DNA from: Eubacterium sp. AF16-48
GTDB taxonomy: Bacteria > Bacillota > Clostridia > Lachnospirales > Lachnospiraceae
Direction: 5' to 3'
NCBI RefSeq assembly: GCF_003479405.1
Contig: NZ_QUHB01000008.1
Coordinates: 62,001 to 126,000 of the forward strand
DNA length: 64,000 bases
Position numbers and translations under genes: made by a program. The notes under the pieces were generated by a model, which saw only the letters and a list, made by a program, of their open reading frames with translations, did not search any database and was not told the DNA's origin. Numbering within the stretch: the first letter of the stretch is position 1; each line of letters opens with the position of its first letter. Below, in pieces: positions 44,437 to 52,487 of the stretch.

Positions 44437-45612
44437 TTAGTGATGGAATAATCTAATTCCTGTAAATGCCATAGCCATTCCATGTTTATTGCAGGCATCA
44501 ATAACATCCTGGTCACGGATAGAACCGCCAGGCTGTGCTACATATTTAACACCACTTTTAGCAGCTCTTTCAATGTTATCACTAAATGGGAAGAAAGCAT
44601 CGGAACCTAATGTAATTCCTTCAGCCTGTGATAACCATTCCTGTTTCTCTTCTTTTGTAAATACATCGGGCTTTTCAGTAAACACTCTCTGCCATTCACC
44701 ATCAGCTAAAATATCCATGTATTCATCCCCAATGTAAAGGTCGATGGCATTATCTCTGTCGGCACGCTTCATATCCTCTTTAAAAGGAAGATTAAGAACC
44801 TTTGGACACTGACGGAGAAGCCAGTTATCTGCCTTCTGTCCTGCAAGTCTTACACAGTGGATTCTTGACTGCTGTCCTGCACCTACACCAATAGCCTGTC
44901 CGTTTTTAACGAAACATACTGAATTTGACTGGGTATATTTAAGAGTAATCATTGAAATAGCCATGTCAATTTTAGCACTTTCAGGAATATCCTTATTTTC
45001 AGTTACAACATTGCTAAAGAAATCATCATCAATGTTTAATTCATTACGTCCCTGCTCAAAAGTAATTCCAAATACCTGTTTTCTTTCAATTGGGTTAGGA
45101 ACATAATCAGGGTCAATTTCAATAATGGCATAGGCACCACGTTTTTTGCCTTTTAATAATTCTAAAGCTTCAGGTTCATATCCCGGAGCAATAATTCCGT
45201 CTGAAAATTCTCTTTTTATAAGAGCGGCAGTAGAAACATCACATACATCTGAAAGGGCAATAAAATCGCCGTATGAAGACATTCTGTCAGCACCTCTTGC
45301 TCTTGCATATGCAGCAGCAAGAGGAGATAAGTCACCCAGGTCGTCTACCCAGTAAATCTTAGCTTCAACATCACTAAGAGGAAGACCAACTGCGGCACCG
45401 GCAGGAGAAACATGCTTAAAAGAAGTAGCAGCAGGAAGACCTGTAGCCTTTTTAAGCTCCTTAACTAACTGCCATCCGTTAAAGGCATCAAGGAAATTAA
45501 TATATCCCGGTTTCCCGTTTAAAACCTTAATAGGAAGTTCGCCTTCTTCCATAAAAATTCTAGAAGGCTTCTGATTCGGGTTACATCCATATTTTAATTC
45601 TAATTCTTTCAT
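44437..45612 (-). CDS. Stand-alone AICAR formyltransferase (PurV type)
   Basis: A 391-residue enzyme matching only the transformylase half of bifunctional PurH (LKYGCNPNQKPSRIF, FKHVSPAGAAVG, SNSVCFVKNGQAIGVGAGQQSR, DAFFPFSDNIERAAKSGVKYVAQPGGSIRDQDVI). It moves a formyl group from 10-formyl-THF to AICAR. The IMP cyclohydrolase half is absent and is supplied by the purO-type gene 66 bases upstream in the same operon. The operon is headed by a ZTP riboswitch. This split form is typical of Lachnospiraceae-like Clostridia. Confidence 0.9.
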   Translation of the reverse strand: MKELELKYGCNPNQKPSRIFMEEGELPIKVLNGKPGYINFLDAFNGWQLVKELKKATGLPAATSFKHVSPAGAAVGLPLSDVEAKIYWVDDLGDLSPLAAAYARARGADRMSSYGDFIALSDVCDVSTAALIKREFSDGIIAPGYEPEALELLKGKKRGAYAIIEIDPDYVPNPIERKQVFGITFEQGRNELNIDDDFFSNVVTENKDIPESAKIDMAISMITLKYTQSNSVCFVKNGQAIGVGAGQQSRIHCVRLAGQKADNWLLRQCPKVLNLPFKEDMKRADRDNAIDLYIGDEYMDILADGEWQRVFTEKPDVFTKEEKQEWLSQAEGITLGSDAFFPFSDNIERAAKSGVKYVAQPGGSIRDQDVIDACNKHGMAMAFTGIRLFHH

Positions 45613-45678
45613 AATAATCCTTTCTGTTCTTTGTAATTGTTATTTAAAAAGTAAAAAATGTTAATGAGTTACATAAAT

Positions 45679-46392
45679 TTATTTGTTTTTGTTAATAATC
45701 TTTGTTTCATAAGTTCCATCTTCAATATTGATATATCTTACAAACAATGAAACCTTGTTATCCTCATTTAAGCTGTTCCATAACATTTCAGTAAACTGAT
45801 CCATATCATCCATCATAGGAACTAACTTAGGTTCTCCCTCAAAAGAAGGAAGAGGATTTCCGTCACATTTATATGTGTGAATAAAATGACCTTCGCCGTT
45901 TACAGGATTAGAGTATGCAAATGTATATCTGTTACAGGCATCAGGATTTCCGTTGTTGCTTTTTAATATAGACATTGCGTAGTTATATGTTCCGTTTTCA
46001 ACATGCATAATACCTGAAATTCTAGGTGTATAGTTAGGACCGTCCGGTTCAAACTCACGGGTTCTAAGAGACTGCTCAAAAGTCTGCTGCTTGTCCATAA
46101 GTTCGTAGATAGTATCAGTCTGGTCTCCGTTAGTAACAATAGTCTTGTTTCCAAGAACACGAACAGGAGCGTAGATAATAAGACTTGGGTCAACTAATTT
46201 TGAAGGGTCAAAAGCTTCAGTTCTGATACCTTCTCCATCTGTTACAAAAACTCTGTTTCTGCTGTTTTCGCTTCTTCCCATAATGAAATATGCAGTAACT
46301 GCGAACTTTCCATTAGGAGTTTTTCCAATAACGATTCCACGTCCCGGATAAGAATTTTCCTTTAATTCTTTTTCAAGTGATAACATTTCCAT
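45679..46392 (-). CDS. purO: IMP cyclohydrolase, PurO family
   Basis: A 237-residue enzyme of the PurO family, first known from archaea (YPGRGIVIGKTPNGKFAVTAYFIMGRSENSRNRVF; RISGIMHV; RYTFAYSNPVNGEGHFIHTY). It closes FAICAR to IMP, the last step of purine synthesis, and replaces the cyclohydrolase half missing from its partner. The first ATG has GGAGG upstream. It is the first gene after the ZTP riboswitch on the minus strand. Confidence 0.88.
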   Translation of the reverse strand: MEMLSLEKELKENSYPGRGIVIGKTPNGKFAVTAYFIMGRSENSRNRVFVTDGEGIRTEAFDPSKLVDPSLIIYAPVRVLGNKTIVTNGDQTDTIYELMDKQQTFEQSLRTREFEPDGPNYTPRISGIMHVENGTYNYAMSILKSNNGNPDACNRYTFAYSNPVNGEGHFIHTYKCDGNPLPSFEGEPKLVPMMDDMDQFTEMLWNSLNEDNKVSLFVRYINIEDGTYETKIINKNK

Positions 46393-46430
46393 TTATTTTC
46401 TTCCTCCATAAATAAAAAATAAAATAAAAA

Positions 46431-46521
46431 CCGTCTGGGAAACCAGAAGGCTGCCCAGGCGGTCGACGAAACTAAATCCATGCTCCCTGTGGTAAATCCA
46501 CTAATCCGCCAGTCACATGGA
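46431..46521 (-). ncRNA. ZTP (pfl) riboswitch with terminator-type expression platform
   Basis: Read on the minus strand: P1 CCATG...CATGG, the conserved GTGACTGGCGG, ACCACAGGGAG, and the 3' hallmark CCGCCTGGGCAGC. CCGCCTGGG can also pair with CCCAGACGG, which is followed by TTTTTATTTT, forming a terminator. Binding of ZMP/ZTP should hold the CCGCC block in the aptamer and let transcription reach the two purine genes. The downstream genes act directly on AICAR (ZMP), a strong match. Confidence 0.92.
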
Positions 46522-46531
46522 AGATATAAAT

Positions 46532-46560
46532 AGAATAAACGATTTCTTAGGGATTTTCAA
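46532..46560 (-). promoter_or_regulatory. Promoter of the ZTP riboswitch-purO operon
   Basis: On the minus strand TTGAAA (46555-46560), a 17-bp spacer and TATTCT (46532-46537) place the transcription start a few bases before the aptamer. The rest of the 46393-46708 gap is AT-rich and holds nothing else recognisable. Confidence 0.55.
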
Positions 46561-46708
46561 CAAAAAAATATATATTGAAGAAATTTATTTTTTATATTAG
46601 TATATCATAGAGTGAAAAAAAATTAAGAATGTTAATAGTTTCTTAAGATTTATGAATTATAATTGCCTTCGGCAACAAAAAATATAAAAGAAATTAAAAG
46701 GTGAAGAT

Positions 46709-47356
46709 TTGAAAACATTAAAAAAAATAATACCATCATATGCAGTAATACCCATTATAATGTCTCTTGTAGTGAATATGATTACGTACTTTGGTACAAG
46801 AATTTTTACTACTAAATTACATCATTATAATATTAACTGCTTTATTGACGACATGATCCCCTTTACAACATTTATGATATGGATATACGTGTTAAGCTAT
46901 GTTATATGGGTAGTGGGATTTATTGCAATAGGAAGAGAAAACAAAAAAGTATGTTATGAAGTGCTTTTTGGAGAGCAGATTGCAAAGCTTATGTGCTTAG
47001 TGATTTTTGTGGCTTTCCCTACAACACTTATCAGACCGGAATTTGACGTAAATACCTTAAGTGAATGGATGACTAACTTAATATATACTTTAGACAGTCC
47101 CGATAATCTTTTTCCGTCAATACATTGTCTTGAAAGCTGGGTGTGCTTTAGAGGGGCAATGAGATGTAAAAAGGTGGGAAAAGTCTACAAGGTAATTATG
47201 CTTATTTTGGCACTTCTTGTTTTTGCATCAACAGTGATGGTAAAACAGCATGTGTTTGTAGACATAATAGGTGCCATTTTAGTTGTAGAGATAGGATTGG
47301 CATTAGCAAAGAGGTTAAATATATATAAGAAGCTTGATAAAAGCTATAGTGAATAA
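46709..47356 (+). CDS. PAP2-superfamily membrane phosphatase/transferase
   Basis: A 215-residue membrane protein of about six helices. FPSIHCLESW matches the central PAP2 motif (PSxH) and VKQHVFVDIIGA the final His/Asp motif. Such enzymes remove phosphate from, or transfer head groups to, lipid phosphates. The start is a TTG 7 bases after AAAGGTG. It heads a run of four genes for phospholipid synthesis or movement, so a role in lipid head-group metabolism is likely. Confidence 0.75.
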   Translation: MKTLKKIIPSYAVIPIIMSLVVNMITYFGTRIFTTKLHHYNINCFIDDMIPFTTFMIWIYVLSYVIWVVGFIAIGRENKKVCYEVLFGEQIAKLMCLVIFVAFPTTLIRPEFDVNTLSEWMTNLIYTLDSPDNLFPSIHCLESWVCFRGAMRCKKVGKVYKVIMLILALLVFASTVMVKQHVFVDIIGAILVVEIGLALAKRLNIYKKLDKSYSE

Positions 47357-47365
47357 AGGAGTGGC

Positions 47366-48412
47366 ATGAAGGAGACAAAGAAAAAAATTCTCTGGTCGGT
47401 AGTTTTACTGGCATTAATAGGTATTACGCTATATGTTATTGTAAAAAGCAACGATTCCCTTACTCTTGAGGGATTTATTCAATATGTGTCTAAGGCTAAA
47501 AAACAGTGGATAGTGGCTGCATTTGGGTGTATGCTGGGATTTATTGTATTTGAAGCATTGGCAGTTAGGGAGTTAAGTAAGGCTTTTGGTTACAAAAGAA
47601 AGTTTAGAAAGGCTCTTGTGTATTCCACATCAGATATTTATTTTTCGGCTATAACACCTTCTGCTACAGGAGGTCAGCCTGCATCAGCCTATTTTATGAT
47701 GAATGATAAAATTCCCGGTGCGGTAACTACCATAGTATTGCTTGTAAACTTGACTTTATATACAACATCAATTATTCTTATAGGTATGGTGTGCTTCATC
47801 ACAAGACCTTATATGTTTATGCATTTTAGCTTTGTGTCTAAGTGTATGATTGTATTTGGATTTGTGTTTCAGTTTGTACTTATTGCAGTGTTTATTTTAC
47901 TTGTTTACAAAGAGAAAATAATAATGAAAACTGCAAATTTCTTTATGAGACTTTTAAGTAAATTACATCTTATGCACAACATTGAGAAAAAGCAGGAGCA
48001 TCTCATAGAGGTGGAAATGCAGTACAAAGAATGTGCAGCAGCCATAAAAGGTAAATTAAAAAATATTTTGATTGCACTTATATATAATTTCATGCAGAGA
48101 CTGTCACTTATAATGGTATCTGTGTGTGTGTTTATCGCTGTAGGGGGAAGTGCTCATAATATCTACAATGCATTTATCGCTCAGGGATTTGTAGTTTTAG
48201 GCTCAAACAGCGTTCCTATTCCGGGAGCAGTTGGAGCTGCGGACTATCTTTTTATTGATGGATTTGGTAAAATAATAAATGATAGTGTCAGCATTGAATT
48301 ACTTAGCAGGGGAATTTCATTTTACTGCTGCTTAGTTGTCTGCGGATTAATTACATTTGCGGCATCAGTGCTACATAGTTTGAAAGGAATGAAGCAAAAG
48401 AAAAAATGTTAG
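47366..48412 (+). CDS. MprF/UPF0104-type membrane protein (lysylphosphatidylglycerol synthase TM region)
   Basis: A 348-residue protein with about eight membrane helices and no soluble aminoacyl-transferase domain. VYSTSDIYFSAITPSATGGQPASAYFMM and PIPGAVGAADYLF are typical of the membrane (flippase) part of MprF and of UPF0104 proteins. It lies between a PAP2 gene and pssA, overlapping pssA by 7 bases, so it probably moves a lipid across the membrane. Lipid identity is not shown. Confidence 0.8.
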   Translation: MKETKKKILWSVVLLALIGITLYVIVKSNDSLTLEGFIQYVSKAKKQWIVAAFGCMLGFIVFEALAVRELSKAFGYKRKFRKALVYSTSDIYFSAITPSATGGQPASAYFMMNDKIPGAVTTIVLLVNLTLYTTSIILIGMVCFITRPYMFMHFSFVSKCMIVFGFVFQFVLIAVFILLVYKEKIIMKTANFFMRLLSKLHLMHNIEKKQEHLIEVEMQYKECAAAIKGKLKNILIALIYNFMQRLSLIMVSVCVFIAVGGSAHNIYNAFIAQGFVVLGSNSVPIPGAVGAADYLFIDGFGKIINDSVSIELLSRGISFYCCLVVCGLITFAASVLHSLKGMKQKKKC

Positions 48413-49110
48413 GTTATTGGGATTATACAGTTGTTCTTACATATTGTTCACTATTATCTGCCACTACAGGTATTCTTGTATCTTTGTCAGGGGCAGGACA
48501 TCCGTATATAGGAGTTATGTTTTTATTACTTTGCGGACTTTGCGATACATTTGACGGCAGGGTTGCAAGATCAAAGAAGAACAGAACAGCTAAGGAAAAG
48601 GAATTTGGAATACAGATTGATTCATTATCAGATTTGGTAGCATTTGGTGTGTTGCCTGTTTGTGTGGGAATGGCACTCTATAAAAGAGATATGTTTGATA
48701 TAGAAGCTTTAAGCCATCACAAAAGTGTACTTGCATGTGTTCCCCTTGCGGTTATTATTGCAGTAAGTGCCATATTTGTTTTAGCAGCACTGGTAAGACT
48801 GGCATATTTTAACATAACAGTTGAGGAAACCCAGGGAGAGGGATTAGGAGACAAGAAGCATTACTATGGCTTGCCTGTTACATCCACAGCACTTATTTTC
48901 CCTACATTTTTACTGGCAAGACATATTCTTTATCTTAATCATGTAAACATTTCATTTGTTTATTATATATTGTTGCTTATAGTTGCAGTGCTTTTTGTTC
49001 TTAAGTTTAAATTAAAGAAACCGGGAACAATGATGATATACTTTTTAGTAGGTATTGGTGCTGTTGAATTTATTGCAGTTATTTTATTAAAGTTTTTTGC
49101 AAATAGATAG
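48406..49110 (+). CDS. pssA: CDP-diacylglycerol-serine O-phosphatidyltransferase
   Basis: A 234-residue membrane enzyme of the CDP-alcohol phosphatidyltransferase family. The motif CDTFDGRVARSKKNRTAKEKEFG followed by QIDSLSDLVAFG holds the metal-binding Asp residues; SDLVAFG is characteristic of the serine-specific type II enzyme. It makes phosphatidylserine, the substrate of the decarboxylase encoded 2 bases downstream. Confidence 0.88.
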   Translation: MLGYWDYTVVLTYCSLLSATTGILVSLSGAGHPYIGVMFLLLCGLCDTFDGRVARSKKNRTAKEKEFGIQIDSLSDLVAFGVLPVCVGMALYKRDMFDIEALSHHKSVLACVPLAVIIAVSAIFVLAALVRLAYFNITVEETQGEGLGDKKHYYGLPVTSTALIFPTFLLARHILYLNHVNISFVYYILLLIVAVLFVLKFKLKKPGTMMIYFLVGIGAVEFIAVILLKFFANR

Positions 49111-49112
49111 TT

Positions 49113-49946
49113 ATGGATAATATAAAAGAAAGTTCAGGAATTTTAAAATTTTTATATAATACTGTTCCGGGAAGAGCAGTGCTTAAAGTAATTACAAGCC
49201 CCACCATTTCAAAAATTGGCGGGGCTTATATGGATTCAAAATTATCCACCATACACATTAAGGGATTTATAAAGAATAATAATATAGATATGAGCCAGTA
49301 TGAGAAGGCGAAGTATAAATCCTTTAATGAATTTTTCACAAGAAAAATATTGCCGGAGAAGAGACCGGTGTGTAAGGATGAGGATGCCCTTATTTCACCA
49401 TGTGACGGAAGACTTTCGGCATATCACATAGACAGTGATTCCCGGTTTTATATTAAGAAAAGCAGATACAGTATTCAGGACTTATTGCAGGGTAGCAAGG
49501 CAGCAGCGGATTATAATGGCGGAATATGTCTTATACTAAGATTATGTGTGGATGATTACCACAGATATGGAAATATAGATGACGGAGTTATTCTTGAAAA
49601 CAAATATATCAGGGGAAAGCTTCACACCGTAAGACCTATAGCGGTAAACAGATATCCGGTTTTTGTGCAAAACAGCAGGGAGTATACCATAATAAAAACT
49701 AAAAATTTTGGAAGGGTAGCTCAAATTGAAGTTGGAGCCCTTATGATAGGCAAAATCAAAAATCACTCAAAGTCAGGCAGTGTAATTAAGGGAACGGAAA
49801 AGGGAATGTTTCTGTACGGCGGTTCCACTATAGTGCTTTTATTTGAAAAGGATACGGTATCCATACCTGAAAAGTATTTTGAGGAAACTGAAAATGACAG
49901 GGAAGTAATAGTTAAATATGGAAGCAAAATTGGTGGCAGAGCATAA
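49113..49946 (+). CDS. psd: Phosphatidylserine decarboxylase proenzyme
   Basis: A 277-residue proenzyme. YKSFNEFFTRKI, SPCDGRLSAY and DDYHRYGNIDDG are family motifs. The self-cleavage site is GGST (in FLYGGSTIVLLF), in place of the more usual LGST, so cleavage before Ser would leave the pyruvoyl group on a short alpha chain. With pssA it makes phosphatidylethanolamine. The next gene is convergent and begins its stop codon one base away, with no clear terminator. Confidence 0.9.
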   Translation: MDNIKESSGILKFLYNTVPGRAVLKVITSPTISKIGGAYMDSKLSTIHIKGFIKNNNIDMSQYEKAKYKSFNEFFTRKILPEKRPVCKDEDALISPCDGRLSAYHIDSDSRFYIKKSRYSIQDLLQGSKAAADYNGGICLILRLCVDDYHRYGNIDDGVILENKYIRGKLHTVRPIAVNRYPVFVQNSREYTIIKTKNFGRVAQIEVGALMIGKIKNHSKSGSVIKGTEKGMFLYGGSTIVLLFEKDTVSIPEKYFEETENDREVIVKYGSKIGGRA

Positions 49947-49947
49947 T

Positions 49948-50844
49948 CTACCACCATTTCTTTTTCTTAAAAACAACACAGAGAACTATAACAAGCAAGG
50001 TACTAAAGGCAAAAAGACCCGGGTATCCGTATGCCCACTTAAGCTCAGGCATTGCCTCAAAATTCATGCCATACCATCCTGTAATAAGGGTAAGAGGCAT
50101 AAAGATAGTAGTTACAACAGTGAGAAACTTCATAATAAGATTCTGGTGAACATCAAGCTGTTGCTGGTAAACATCCCGGATTTGGGAAGTGTATTCCCAG
50201 ATTTGTTCGGATTCGTGACTAAACAGGGACACTTTTTTTTCTAACACAGAAAAAAGCTGTTTGGAATCTTCATCAATCAGTCCCTTTGTATCATCAGCCA
50301 AGCACCCGCATATACCTTCAATTTGAATGTAATAGTGGTGTAACCGCAGGGTTTTACTACGATAGGTTGTAATATCTCTTATTAAGGTGTTCATTTTATC
50401 ATTAAAAATGCTAAGCTCTAACTGAATAAGATTTTGTTGCAGGGAATTGATTTTTTCTAAATCCTTTGACATAACAAAATCAAGAACAAAAAAAAGACAG
50501 GCCCCCGGAGATATCATTTTTTCACAGTTTGCAGCTATAATATCATCAACCATATCCTTAAGATAATTATTTTTGTCAATGAAAATAATATAGCTTGGGG
50601 TATAAATAAACCGTATAAGGCAGGGAGGAGCCATTAAAATATCAGGAATGTTGATATATCCGTATAAAAAATCTGAGAATATTTCAATTTTTGAAAAATG
50701 AAAATCGGAAAAAATCATGGGTATTCTTGGAACATAATTATTAATAATATCATAATGAGTTGCCAAATCTAATGGAATAACTGCCATAAAATTGTCTGTT
50801 AGTATTTCAGAATTTTCTAAATTGTTGTTTATATCGTAAAACAT
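49948..50844 (-). CDS. CorA-family magnesium transporter
   Basis: A 298-residue protein. A soluble N-terminal domain with long helices is followed by two membrane helices; the first ends in the selectivity motif YGMNF (TLITGWYGMNFEAMP). The C-terminus is KKKKWW. CorA proteins are pentameric Mg2+ (or Co2+) channels. GGGAGC stands 6 bases before the start. The gene converges on psd. Confidence 0.9.
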   Translation of the reverse strand: MFYDINNNLENSEILTDNFMAVIPLDLATHYDIINNYVPRIPMIFSDFHFSKIEIFSDFLYGYINIPDILMAPPCLIRFIYTPSYIIFIDKNNYLKDMVDDIIAANCEKMISPGACLFFVLDFVMSKDLEKINSLQQNLIQLELSIFNDKMNTLIRDITTYRSKTLRLHHYYIQIEGICGCLADDTKGLIDEDSKQLFSVLEKKVSLFSHESEQIWEYTSQIRDVYQQQLDVHQNLIMKFLTVVTTIFMPLTLITGWYGMNFEAMPELKWAYGYPGLFAFSTLLVIVLCVVFKKKKWW

Positions 50845-50919
50845 ATAAGCTCCCTACTTTGCAAAATATACGTTATATATATTGTGTAGAAAAAGATGTT
50901 TTAATCATAAAAAGTGCGT

Positions 50920-51013
50920 TATAATTAGAGGAGGAAACAAAATGAACGAAGTTCATTTTCTAAAGATGTTTCCGACGAAATGCCGCTGACCGGAGGGAGG
51001 GGGCGCTACAATT
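50920..51013 (+). repeat. Third copy of the 86-bp leader repeat, with -10 box, before cinA
   Basis: TATAAT at 50920-50925 is followed within a few bases by the repeat (50928-51013), so it would form the start of the transcript. AGGAGG, the GGAAACA/TGTTTCC stem, the ATGAACGAAGTTCATT hairpin and the GCCGCTGACCGGAGGGAGG block are kept. The short reading frame MNEVHF continues for 15 codons. The cinA ribosome-binding site follows at once, as in the copies before the Bce-like gene. Confidence 0.75.
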
Positions 51014-51024
51014 AAGGAGGAATT

Positions 51025-51498
51025 ATGGACAAAAAAGAAGAACTGGTAAAGTTGTTAATAGATAAAAAATATACAATATCTTTTGCGGAAAGCTGTACAG
51101 GTGGAAAAATGGCAGCAGCAATTGTGGATGTAGCGGATGCATCAAAGGTTTTAAATGCAAGTTTTGTAACCTATGCAAATGAGGCAAAAATAAAATATGC
51201 CGGAGTTTCTTCGGAAACCCTTGAAAAATACGGTGCAGTAAGTGAAGAAACCGCCGGAGAAATGGCTAAGGGCACAGCTAAGGCAAATGGAGCACAGATT
51301 GCCGTAGGAATATCAGGAATAGCAGGTCCTACAGGGGGGACAAAGGATAAGCCTGTAGGTACGGTATGCTTTGGATATTTTATGGAGGGAAGACTTTGGA
51401 CGGAAACTGTGGTATTTCCTGACAGGGGACGGAATATAGTTAGGGATATGAGTGTGGAACATGTAATGGATGTGCTGATAAATGAATTGAAGAAATAA
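51025..51498 (+). CDS. CinA C-terminal domain protein (nicotinamide-nucleotide amidase, PncC-like)
   Basis: A 157-residue protein equal to the C-terminal domain of CinA (FAESCTGGKMAAAIVDVADASKVLNASFVTYANEAK; VGISGIAGPTGGTKDKPVGTV). Stand-alone forms remove the amide from NMN, returning nicotinate mononucleotide to NAD synthesis. It has an AGGAGG site directly after the leader repeat. The metA gene follows after 54 bases. Confidence 0.9.
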   Translation: MDKKEELVKLLIDKKYTISFAESCTGGKMAAAIVDVADASKVLNASFVTYANEAKIKYAGVSSETLEKYGAVSEETAGEMAKGTAKANGAQIAVGISGIAGPTGGTKDKPVGTVCFGYFMEGRLWTETVVFPDRGRNIVRDMSVEHVMDVLINELKK

Positions 51499-51552
51499 GG
51501 GTTATGTGTTAAAATCTTCTTTACGATGATTAATGGAAGGTGGGATTAAGAT

Positions 51553-52476
51553 ATGCCAATTAAAGTAAAACAGAGTCTCCCGGCAAGGGATATTTTAGAG
51601 AAAGAGAATATATTTGTAATGACAGAAACAAGAGCCATGACTCAGGATATCAGACCTCTTAAAGTTCTTGTTTTAAATCTGATGCCTACCAAAATCGTTA
51701 CTGAGACACAGATTTTAAGAAAATTATCTAATACACCTCTTCAGATAGAGGTAGAATTTCTACAGACGGCAACATACCGTTCAAAACATACAGACAAAAG
51801 CCACTTAGATGAATTTTATAAGACTTTTGACGAGGTTTCAAACAAGTATTTTGACGGATTAATAATAACAGGAGCGCCTCTTGATTTTGTGGATTATGAG
51901 GATGTGGAATACTGGGATGAAATATGTGAAATTATGGAGTGGTCCAAAAAGCATGTACATTGTACTTTCTATTTATGCTGGGGTGCTTTTGCAGGACTTT
52001 ATTATCACTATGGCATAAGAAAAAGAGACCGTGTTCCAAAGCTTTCAGGAATTTATAAGCATAAAATTTTAAAGAAGAAATCCCCTTTGTTCAGAGGCTT
52101 TGATGATGAGTTTTATGCACCTCATTCCAGGGCAACAGAAGTTACAAGAGAGCAGATTTTGGCGGAGCCGGCACTGGAATTAATGGCAGAGTCAGATGAG
52201 GCAGGGGTAGCAATAGTCAAATCGAAAGATAGCAGACAGTTTTATGTTTTATGTCATACGGAATATGATGCAGACACTCTTAAGCTTGAATATGAGAGAG
52301 ATACTCAAAAAGGCATGAACCCTCAGCTTCCGGTAAATTACTTTCCGGATGATGATCCCACAAAGGAACCGGTGGTAAACTGGCGCTCAGCAGGTCAGTT
52401 GTTGTGGACTAACTGGATTAACTACTACGTATACCAGACTACGCCGTATGATATTAATGATGTTGAAAACGAATAG
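51553..52476 (+). CDS. metA: Homoserine O-acyltransferase (MetA family)
   Basis: A 307-residue enzyme that activates homoserine for methionine synthesis. The nucleophile is C142 (FYLCWGAFAGLYYHYGI); the triad His and Glu are in CHTEYDADTLKLEY. Residue 111, which sets acyl-CoA choice (Glu for acetyl, Gly for succinyl in studied enzymes), is Asp here (ITGAPLDFVDY). An acidic residue favours acetyl-CoA, but this is inference. It lies upstream of a DegV gene by 11 bases. Confidence 0.92.
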   Translation: MPIKVKQSLPARDILEKENIFVMTETRAMTQDIRPLKVLVLNLMPTKIVTETQILRKLSNTPLQIEVEFLQTATYRSKHTDKSHLDEFYKTFDEVSNKYFDGLIITGAPLDFVDYEDVEYWDEICEIMEWSKKHVHCTFYLCWGAFAGLYYHYGIRKRDRVPKLSGIYKHKILKKKSPLFRGFDDEFYAPHSRATEVTREQILAEPALELMAESDEAGVAIVKSKDSRQFYVLCHTEYDADTLKLEYERDTQKGMNPQLPVNYFPDDDPTKEPVVNWRSAGQLLWTNWINYYVYQTTPYDINDVENE

Positions 52477-52487
52477 GGAGAAATATT

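Noticed and set aside
49918-50244. 108-residue plus-strand frame opposite corA
   Set aside because: Antisense to a clear CorA protein and overlapping psd; no ribosome-binding site.
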